Shown piece after piece: positions 55,632 to 64,000 of a stretch of 64,000 nucleotides of DNA. Source of the stretch: Paracamarosporium sp. OC-R06-R3. Lineage: Eukaryota > Ascomycota > Dothideomycetes > Pleosporales > Didymosphaeriaceae. Position 1 is the stretch's first letter; each line of letters starts with the position of its first letter. The stretch lies in contig JACVRA010000274.1 in the NCBI GenBank assembly GCA_019828545.1, positions 1 to 64,000 on the forward strand, given 5' to 3'. The position numbers were made by a program, and so were the translations under genes. A model generated the notes under the pieces. That model was not told the DNA's origin, ran no database searches, and worked only from the letters and a program-made list of their open reading frames with translations.

Positions 55632-56138
55632 ATGGCTAGGAATCTAGCAAGGCGTCGCTTAGCCCGATCCGTGGAATGGCCGTTCATCGGCGAGAAGCTC
55701 CGAGAACTACCAGATAACTATGTCGAGATGTACTTTTGTAAACCTCCGCCTGGCATCGAAGTCCCCGTTCTGGACGGCATCAATCTCCGCCCGAAACCAA
55801 TCGAGACCTCAGAGACGATAACCTTGGTCGATATCTCGGCGAGTGATTACGAAATACTTTGCAGACGACAGGCAGAGCCTAGGGAGCGTGGTATGTCTCG
55901 AACAAAGACACCTGTATGCTGTACTGACAGAGTGCTAGAACGATTTGACCAGCTTCGCCTACGGGTGCAAATCTATGCACAAGAGAGCATCGAGATGCGT
56001 ATCGCTTTGAGTGAAATTCATGCGGACATGAGAGAAACAAAGGCGGGCACGGCTGACGTTGGGATACTCGTTTGGATTGCGTTGGGTAGAGCCCTCAGAG
56101 ACATGGATAGATCAGGCCAGTGGGGTTCTTTCAGTTAG
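55632..56138 (+). CDS. Hypothetical small protein
   Basis: Begins MARNLARRRLARSVEWPF after a purine-rich leader. An intron of 48 nt (55891-55938, GTATGT...CTGAC...TAG) is divisible by three, so both the spliced (152 residues) and unspliced (168 residues) forms stay open; the splice signals favour the shorter. The C-terminal half is helical (FDQLRLRVQIYAQESIEMR, ALSEIHADMRETKAG), perhaps a short coiled coil, ending in IALGRALRDMDRSGQW. No signal peptide. Family not recognised. Confidence 0.5.
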   Translation: MARNLARRRLARSVEWPFIGEKLRELPDNYVEMYFCKPPPGIEVPVLDGINLRPKPIETSETITLVDISASDYEILCRRQAEPRERGMSRTKTPVCCTDRVLERFDQLRLRVQIYAQESIEMRIALSEIHADMRETKAGTADVGILVWIALGRALRDMDRSGQWGSFS

Positions 56139-56402
56139 CTTGCATGGCCCCGCGAGATCCTGATGAATCAATGAGACATGCGACTCGCCTCCATAATAAT
56201 TATGCTTGCACAACCTTCACCATATATCTCTCCACGTACTGAAGCTCTCAAATTCAATACCACCAAGAAATATCTCTACTGTCGTCGCATGTTTGTGTTC
56301 ACTCGATACGATGACCACCTGCTACAAAACGATTGTGAACAGATGTCATATGGATTGAATAACTTTGTACTTTTTAAGGCTGGAAAGATTGGAAAGAACT
56401 AA

Positions 56403-57087
56403 AGTGCGATTAGGGCGAAATACCTTGAGCGGAAAGGAAAGCTGCAACGTTGGTCGTTTCTCCTAGGCGAGAGCGTGGGGGCATACTGGGCGGCTATGGT
56501 GTTCTTCTTGTATCCCAATTTAGAGGCTGTTTCCGTGAAGCTCTGTTGTCCGATAACAGGGTTTTATAGAAGAGAACCTGGGCCCTACCGCGGTTTCAAA
56601 GTAGATCATATGGAGCTGGTCCAAGGTGCCTTGCAGTGGCTAGATGATGGAAGCAAGACCTGATTAGGTAATTATCTGGGACAAGGAAGGATGCCTCCTG
56701 AATGTATGGGAAGGTCTGGCATTGAATTCCATATGGACCTACTTTTTGAATGAAGGAAACCCGGAGATGGCAACATGCTGGGAATTACTTTGCCGACATT
56801 GCAGTCTTGTGAAGATCATGAACACTATCGCGAAGCCAGGCCGCTACATTGATAAGGGGGAACTTATGAAAATTGACCTAGATTGTATTGTAGAGCCTGT
56901 AAAGATCACTGAGAGGCTTGGGAATCGGCCTGGCGACATTGGTCTGCGATTGGAGGGAGAGGTGCCCCATGCATTCAATGTGCCGACTATACAATGCAGG
57001 ATTATGATCATGACTGGGAAGAAACACATCGCTGGTCAACGGGTCCGATGCCATGGTAATTCTTGGATAATTTTTCGTAGGCAATAA
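56403..57087 (+). other. Coding-like fragments of unknown genes
   Basis: Two open stretches read like protein: 56475-56663 (AAMVFFLYPNLEAVSVKLC) and 56722-57087 (LMKIDLDCIVEPVKITERLG, HAFNVPTIQCRIMIMTGKK). They lie just upstream of the regulator gene at 57089 and could be pieces of one broken gene. No family recognised. Confidence 0.3.
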
Positions 57088-57088
57088 T

Positions 57089-59029
57089 ATGGAAATCAAC
57101 CCCACATCAACAAACGCGGGGCATCACGCGCCGCGTGATCATGTGACCGATGTGAGCACAGACAACTTGCACGCCGTGACGCCCTTCGACAACTCACATC
57201 TCAAAGTGAGTGAGCGGGCATCGGCCGCACTCGCGACGATCCTGCTAGTCAGAATGGAGAGTCCAGCAAAACGAATTTATCTCGTCTGTAAGAGTTGCGA
57301 ACACAAATGCCAGGTTCTGAGCGCGCATGGGCGTTGTCCGGGATGTACAAAACAGGACCCGGAGGGTATACAGCCATACCGGAAGGATAAGACAGATATA
57401 GTCGAACTTCCTTCGACACGGGTCTTGAGCGAGCGATGCAATATTTTCAGGCACTGCTTCGCTATCACACTTCCCTTCTTCCACGAGCCAACTTTCCTAA
57501 CCACTGCTTGGCGACCAAAAGCGACGTTGGATAATAATACCCCCGTATTCTTCGCCTTCCAAGCGCTCATGTCCCAACACTCAAACAAGCCTCATCTCAG
57601 CGAGAAATATGCAATCGCTGCGGGAAACGGACTTCCCATTTCAAAATGGGACAATCCTGCGGCAGAAACGATCCAGGCTTTTTTGATGTAAGTTAGTCTC
57701 AATGCAGGTTGGAAGAGAACTTACTAATCTGGATTTGTAGGCTCAGTCTTTATGCAATCCTAGAGTGTCGATTAGGATTGGGCTCTACGCTACTTGAACG
57801 AGCAACGGACCTCATGGTCGGAGTTGGTTGGTTGGAGAAAAAGCTCGGCGACGCGAGATTTGCCTCGCTGGTGGTCGAAAACTCCAAATCTCCACAGGAA
57901 AAAAATATCATTAATGAGGACACAATGAGAGACAAATTCATCGCATTTGAGATCAGACGCCGTATGTTTTGGACCTTGCAAATCCTACTACAATGTGTGG
58001 ATTGCGGTCTTCACAAACGTTTCATTGGGACGAGGGATCTGTCATTGAAGCTGAGGGAGGATATCCAGCCACCTTGCAAAGAGACGTATTTCATAAACGG
58101 TCTAGATGCTCAGTTAGGGCAGGAAAGCAAAAAGGATCAGTATGGAAACGAAGACCTTGTAGCTTTGTTCACCGAAATCTTGAACAAGGGGTGAGTTCCG
58201 TCGATACTACCTACATTTCTCATCGCTAATCGCTGCAGACATTCACCGGCAGCACTCGACAAGATCATGAATAATCTTCCGCCGAACTTACAGTTCACAG
58301 ATTATGCAAGACAAATGCACGTCTACCATCGGACCACCACACCACACATCATTTTGCACATAACCGCTGCGAGGTTCAAGATGACTCAGTTCCGGGACAA
58401 TCTCTCACAAGCTCGAAAATGGAGGCCGTGTACATATGGAATGGAATCTGTCCAGATGATAGCAAAACATTTGGAGCTCTTAGATTACTACGCGCAGCTT
58501 GCGGCTTTGTTTGAAGGTCCAATAACCACGTGGTTCTGCTTCGAAGCTCTTTCCTTGAGTAAGTTCTCCATCTTGTCAACCGTCGTAGCACCAAAAGACT
58601 AATTCATCAACAGTGATGTGGTGGTGTGCTTTCCACACCGAACTCCGAGACCGTCTCAACAGCAAGTGTATCGACAACTTGCAGCGTGGCTTCGCGATCC
58701 TAAGCTACCTGCAAGACCGACAACCCCTGGCTCGAGGACTGAGCATCAGACTATCGAAAATGCTCTCCGCGATCGTCGAGTTTCTAGAAGACTATCCCCA
58801 AGGATTGGACAAGGAAACCAAGGAGAAGGTCCCATGGGACCTCGAAGACTACCTTGAAATCTGGATGTGCGAAATCGACAGCGACAGAAAGTCAGAGGAT
58901 CCAGAGGCGAAGCCTGGGCAACTTTACAGCTTCAAGCCTTCGAAAGGCAAATCGAAATTCGACGACAGGGACTTCGTAGCGGTCCCCGAACCCCAGCTGC
59001 TTTTCCGCACGCTGGCGAACGGATACTGA
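57089..59029 (+). CDS. Fungal-specific transcription factor domain protein
   Basis: Exons 57089-57687, 57741-58190, 58239-58558 and 58614-59029; introns 53, 48 and 55 nt, all GT-AG and in frame. 594 residues. The middle homology region is plain: HCFAITLPFFHEPTFLTTAW, FFAFQALMSQHS, LSLYAILECRLGLGSTLLER, ATDLMVGVGWLEKKLG, FIAFEIRRRMFWTLQILLQC. Near residue 70 a Cys cluster, CKSCEHKCQVLSAHGRCPGC, recalls a Zn2Cys6 finger but has only five Cys with the wrong spacing (x2, x3, x8, x2), so DNA binding by a normal zinc cluster is doubtful. Nuclear regulator by family; targets unknown. Confidence 0.8.
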
Positions 59030-62000
59030 GTCCGATGGACAATCATCGTCGTCCACTAAATTGACACCAAACGGACACGGACGATGGGCTTGACCCCTTA
59101 GCTCGACTACAACACCTTGGGAGAGCTTTTAACAGGGGAACAACAGGTGTGAACACCGACACGATAACGAATCTCCTTCAGTTGTTGTCGCTCGTTAACT
59201 AAATGGTTTTCTGAACTTTGTCGCTCGTTACTCCCCCTACTATGATGGCGAAACCTGATATCTCCTATTCAAATTGACACAGAGATAAAGGAACGCTGAG
59301 TTTCAAAACTGCACGCTCGCTCCGATTTCATTTGGCGTACTGGTGTGCTTCATTGCTGGATGCGTAATCTCGGTATGTCAAGGATAACGAATAATGAAAA
59401 CCCCTTATTTGGTTGATTGCTGCTACGAGTGAATACATTTGGGAACCCCTGAGCTACCAGCAGACCATGGCTCAAGATCCACACACGATCACGGCTCGAC
59501 CTCGAGCTCTACCACATCAAGAAGCTGCGTAGACGGAGAGTCATCACCAGTGAGATTTGATCATGCCAATGTGTCTCGTTGTGTTGGAAGGTTTTCAAAG
59601 GTGATCATCCCGAATAGGGGGAATGAATCAGGGCACAGCACAGAGTTTTGCAACCGCATTGATTAGGTCACTGGAGAAACATTGACTATGGCGTAGCTTG
59701 GAGTACTGCTCTCTAGGTTGAACGGTCAACTGGCCTTGTCTATTACAACGGCCATGAGTTGAAGAATCGGAGAGTGCGCTGAAGCGTCTCTGCCAAGAAT
59801 GAAGCCATATTGCAGCGAGGCTGAGCCTCCAGCACACGCTTCTACAAAGCCACCACTGTCAGCCTGCTCCGGGCATTGTGTAGAACCAACCAACACGATA
59901 GCACACACGGTGATTGAATCATTCAAAAGCGGGGTTCTTGTCGGCGGCTTTGCTGTGCCATCATGGTGCATGAATTTCGGATTCCGTTGTGCATACATTC
60001 AAGGCACCGACATGGCTGGAGGACCACCATCTAATTTCGCTGATCAGACTAATTGGTTACCCAGCCCGGCGTGAGGGATGATGGTGGGCAAACCTTCGTG
60101 TCAATAATCATATGATTATTGACAGGGGTGCATGTGTGGGGGTACAGACATGCAAGTGGCAGAGCACCAAAGCCTCTCGTTGGCCTTCGACGCAGCAGGC
60201 AAAAAAGGCAGACTTCAAGCGCCTTCACCTGAACAGCAGGCTCGGTTCCAGCCGTGTGGGTGCGCGCAACCGGAGCGTCTCGATTGGATTTTGACTTAGG
60301 CAAAAAACAGGCATCGCCTTCAGCTGAAAAACAGGCGCTCAAGTCCGGTCCCAGGTGGCTGGGTGCGCGTCTGCGTTGGCCCGCGCTAGACCAGTCGCTG
60401 GCAGCCACAATTCATCACCAATACCCGGGAGATTGGAACTATCTGTTCATCCACGACCCCCCTCCGCAATAACCAATCGCCACTAGCACGATACGGACCG
60501 TGCGGGCTCGATCGTGACGGCACGACGCCGCATTGTCGTGGTCAAATACACAGTAAGTTTGCAGGACACCACAACGCCGCAACGACCTGGCCGGATATAG
60601 CAGATCTAGGCGAAGGACCCGTTTGCCGTAGCACGCACGGTGAATGGCGTTATGCGTCGAGAATCGCCAGCAGATTCAGCCATTTGAGGACAGATGCGTT
60701 ATCTTTGGCGTGGGGCTGGAATTGAACCCCGCTCCCGCTGGTGTGGATGAAAGCGCACGGTTAACGCCATTGAGCACTTGGCTGCATGGAATGCTTGGCC
60801 CCAAGCGTTCTCGCTCCGAGACAACGCAATGCCCACTTTTGCGGGAGCCCTTCACATGGCTGCCGTCGTTGCCAGCCCAGTCATCGCCCATCTGTTGCGG
60901 ACCACGCTTGGGCGTTCGAGTCCTGGTTCACTCGAGTTGTTTACTCTCAAGACCGTTCTTCAGTATCCCCCTCGCCTCCACGATCTCCTTCTGAGCCCTT
61001 GATGACGACACCGTCGCGGGCGGCTCGGTTGTGCGCGTGCGAGATGTTGTCGTTCGAGTTGGGCGTTTCCCGCTGAGAGGTACTGTGCAAAGGCAGAGCT
61101 GCACACGAGGTAACGTTAACGAAGCTGAGGTGCGATGGAAACTTACGCGTCAAGCAGCCGCTCGTCCTCAGCAGCAAACGCCGTCGCACTCGGTGGCTCG
61201 GTGCTCTGCCCGTCTCTCGTCGCTCCCCGTCTCTCCCCGTCTCTCGTCGCTCCTCGTCACGTATACAACCGCAGTGTCCGGTGTCGGTTGCGACGATTCC
61301 TTCCGGTCCTCCTTCGCCGTCTTGTCTGGCTACGCAGCGCCATTGCCTGATCCTTGCGGCGTTAGGCTACAACGGGATGTATGGGTCGCGTGGCGCAAGA
61401 GTTATGGTGGAAGCATGCCCTTGAGCGCTAGAGGGAGTTCGCCGCTGTGATCGACAAAGATAGCGTATGCGGCCAGCTTTAGGCTTGTGCCTAGCTTGTC
61501 GTTCGGTCGTGCGGGTGACGGTGGGCGCGGACACAAGGGTTGGTAGGCGTCGATTGGAAAGCAGTCAAGGTCACGTGGAGATTTCGGGCCGTTTTCGAGC
61601 ACAATGGAGGCTGGGCTGTGGAGCCAGCGGCGACGAGCTTTGCAAGCCTGGGCGAGGACAAGTTGGGCGTCGCATACGTTTCTGATTGCGCGCGTTGTTG
61701 CGAGTGGGTGAGAACGGGTGGATGGCGAGACATGTTCATTGTTAGATGGTCTTGGGCAGCTACCAGAGAGTGCGTGAGCGGCGCCTCTTATTAGTCAGAT
61801 AGCATGAACATTCCCAACGTTCCAAAAGCGGAAAGTTTTCTCAAACTCGTTGAATACTGCGGCGAAGCCTCCGGGCAACGAGAGTGTCTTATTGGGCAGA
61901 TGCAAGATGCCATCATTCTTACCAGACACCACAATGAGGCCGACACCGACTCTGTGGCGCAATTGAACTCTGCACGGGCAAATTGGAGCCATTACCTTAC

Positions 62001-62323
62001 ACCAGATGAACCTTACAGTTCGTTTCGCAGGAGCTTTGGGCTTTCAGCGTGTCCAAAAGTCGCCCACCCAGCTTCAAGAAGGGTTTTGCGATGACGAGTT
62101 CGCGATAGCATTCACAGCCGAGGCACAAATTTTTTCGAAATTAGGCTATTATTATTCGAGAATCGTTTCCGTTCGCTCACACCAATCACAACCTGCTAAA
62201 AAGTCGGATGAGCTTAATAAACAGATAGCACGGGACTTTGAACAATGGCATCTTACTCAGCGAAGCAAGTCATGGCAATTTGCAGAAGTATCAACTCGCG
62301 CAATATGAAGACAGACGACGCTT
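59030..62323. other. Gene-poor region with simple repeats
   Basis: I see no gene I can support. Near 60196-60365 a block with aggc-rich sequence and gtgggtgcgcg occurs twice in diverged form; near 61209-61257 the unit cgtctctcgtcgctcc is repeated. An open frame at 61804-62094 (FLKLVEYCGEASGQRECLIG) may be the N-terminal part of the kinase-like relic that follows. Confidence 0.4.
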
Positions 62324-62852
62324 CTGTAGGTTGGCGGTTGGCTGAGTAAGCAGCTGGAGCGACGACGTATATACACGAGAACGGTGTTGTGCACTCAGAT
62401 CTGCGCCCTGAAAATTTCCTAGTGCATGATTCAGATGAGCGATCGGCCGACGGGTTGACACTATTCAATCTATGGCTTTGCGACTTTGGCGGTTCAGCGT
62501 GTAAGGTACTTGGTCTGGATGGACGGCACATGCCGGATGCACCGTTCTTCAACCCGCGAATCACATGCTGGGAGTCCAAGACATCCACCGACATTTTCAG
62601 CTTGGGATCCGTCTTTCATGTTGCTAGGACTGGACACTGGGTTTCCAAAAACAGTCCACATTACGATGCTGTAGAAGACATAGACGTCTACTGGGATGAA
62701 GTGGACAAAGTATTCCAAACGGACGTTTTCTCGGGCGTACATGGGCTGCGTAGAGATATGGTTAGAAGCTGCTGTACAAGAGTGCTGCGGAAGTGCTGAA
62801 TGGTCTGAGCTCCAGACATGGAGACAAGAACATGACAAGACATGTACTTTGA
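62324..62852 (+). pseudogene. Protein-kinase-like gene, broken
   Basis: WRLAE, stop TAA (62347-62349), then AAGATTYIHENGVVHSDLRP and ENFLVHD (catalytic loop HSDLRPEN), LCDFGG (DFG metal site), KTSTDIFSLGSVFHVARTG, EVDKVFQTDVFSG, RSCCTR; a frame change is then needed to reach SAAEVLNGLSS and the final TGA at 62850-62852. One stop and one frameshift, so probably no full product. The order YIH...HSDLRPENFLV...DFGGSA is that of the fungal kinase-like family also found at 51183-51560. Confidence 0.65.
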
Positions 62853-64000
62853 GGCAAGATGTTCAACAATAGGTCATGTAACAACCTAACTTGACGCTGT
62901 GGTTTTTCAAAGGCCGGACGAAGGGTATTGTACTTTGCGTTTCACTGGACACGGGACGATACTGGTCCCTGTTCGCTACCTACGATTACTAAGCCCCATA
63001 AAGCCAGAGTTCGGGCTGTAAATTTGAACGCGCCCTCAATAAACTCGTAGGTCAACACGCCTAAATTTCTACAAAATAACAACGCACAGATCGAATCTCT
63101 ACCTCTATGCGCAATGTGGTGGCGTAGATATTCGAGCTATGTTTTGCGAGAGGCGGTGGCTCAGTTGTGTTACCCGGCAGGGTCGCGATGCGAGTACGAA
63201 GGACGTAGATAGTACACCTGTAGATTAGGTACAACTTTGCGGCCTTCAAGATTTGCCATCACACCATTGAGATCTATCTACAATATGCAGGAAGGCCATG
63301 CTTGCGAATTGCATATACCTAGCTATTTTGCTATCTATGGTAAGCTACAACAATGACGGGTTCCATGTAGAAGTATTCCTATTTAAACAATCCACTATCC
63401 TTACAAGTATGCGTGAGCCTTTGTTCCCTACTCTCTGGAATACATAATCTCTATCACCAGCGGTATGGATTCTTCTCGTCGTTGTATAAACAGTACCTGT
63501 CTTGCTAGCACGAAGTCGCGAAAGGCTTTTGCGCTAACGTTCGCTTAGCATTCGGGGCAGGCGCGGTCTCTTCAGCTACCACTGGTCTTCGATGGTGTTG
63601 AGGCAACTACGATTGGAAAGCTCGGCCCAGCGAGCAGTAATTGATTTATTGCTACATAGGAGAGATCAGATGAGCTTGGCCTATCAAATAGGCGATCGGG
63701 ATCTGAAACTGTACTAGATACAAAAGAAGACATCACGTGAAGAAAGATCACGTGCTCATTTCGCAACAGATGGCGATTGTGGAGTACGAAATGACCAGTG
63801 TAGTTGCGTTCGGCACTCGTATCTTGAAATGCGGTCTCTGCAAGCGCAGCGCGGCCTCATTGGGAGTTCGAGGTATAGTCGGCCGGGATTTGCGAGGTGG
63901 GCGGCGGCTCGGAGTCACCTCGGAGTCACCTCGGAGTCACCTCTCGAATTCGAAAACGACCGTTACCCATCCTTCAGCACAGACCGTGAGTATAGGACAG
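62853..64000. other. Right end, no gene seen
   Basis: Mostly AT-rich spacer; three perfect copies of tcggagtcacc lie near the end of the window. Confidence 0.5.
63909..63941. repeat. 11-bp tandem repeat, three copies
   Basis: Unit tcggagtcacc at 63909-63919, 63920-63930 and 63931-63941. Confidence 0.9.

Noticed and set aside
60700..60750. Possible tRNA T-loop (GGGGTTCAATTCC on the minus strand)
   Set aside because: Flanking bases do not form the five-pair stem or a cloverleaf.

Overview
The window is a piece of a filamentous ascomycete (Pezizomycotina) chromosome. The evidence is short GT-AG introns of 44-75 nt with CTNAC-like branch points, fungal gene families (bZIP and fungal-specific regulators, yeast-type amino-acid permease, Fot1-like transposase), and dead genes whose stops sit almost entirely at CAG>TAG, CGA>TGA or TGG>TAG positions, as repeat-induced point mutation (RIP) leaves them. 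I cannot name the species. All exon joins below were worked out by hand and have not been tested against RNA.

Left block, about 0.5-30.2 kb: a compact set of genes that looks like one biosynthetic cluster with no PKS, NRPS, terpene cyclase or prenyltransferase. In order: a full-size ABC exporter; two divergent, paralogous ATP-grasp ligases of the carnosine-synthase/BacD type; a TfdA/TauD-type Fe(II)/2-oxoglutarate dioxygenase; a branched-chain aminotransferase; a Gfo/Idh/MocA-type oxidoreductase; a fusion of a degenerate D-Ala-D-Ala-ligase-like domain with a SAM methyltransferase; a homoserine O-acetyltransferase; a membrane-anchored PF00756-like esterase; a secreted protein built of five-residue GVVDR/TVVDR repeats and interrupted by an assembly gap; a membrane-anchored S33/tripeptidyl-aminopeptidase-like hydrolase; and a bZIP regulator. 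The 7-mer ACAGTCA/TGACTGT occurs in most promoters of this block (15 promoter copies counted by eye), including those of the repeat protein and the bZIP gene, which argues for one regulon. The enzymes suggest making and ligating amino-acid-like units, tailoring by oxidation, methylation and reduction, and export; the product is unknown.

Flanks and right half, about 30.4-64 kb: two inverted copies of one dispersed repeat lie at 21-78 and about 32035-32094, on either side of the block. To the right is gene-poor accessory DNA: a RIP-mutated PD-(D/E)XK nuclease-like pseudogene, a DUF7770-like gene, several APH/kinase-like genes and relics, a RIP-mutated Fot1/pogo transposon with perfect 50-bp inverted repeats and a TA duplication, minisatellite arrays, and a few intact genes (a hypothetical protein at 42.6 kb, an amino-acid permease at 45.6 kb, a fungal-specific regulator at 57.1 kb). 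N-gaps lie at 24591-25027, 32095-32096 and 39260-39312.
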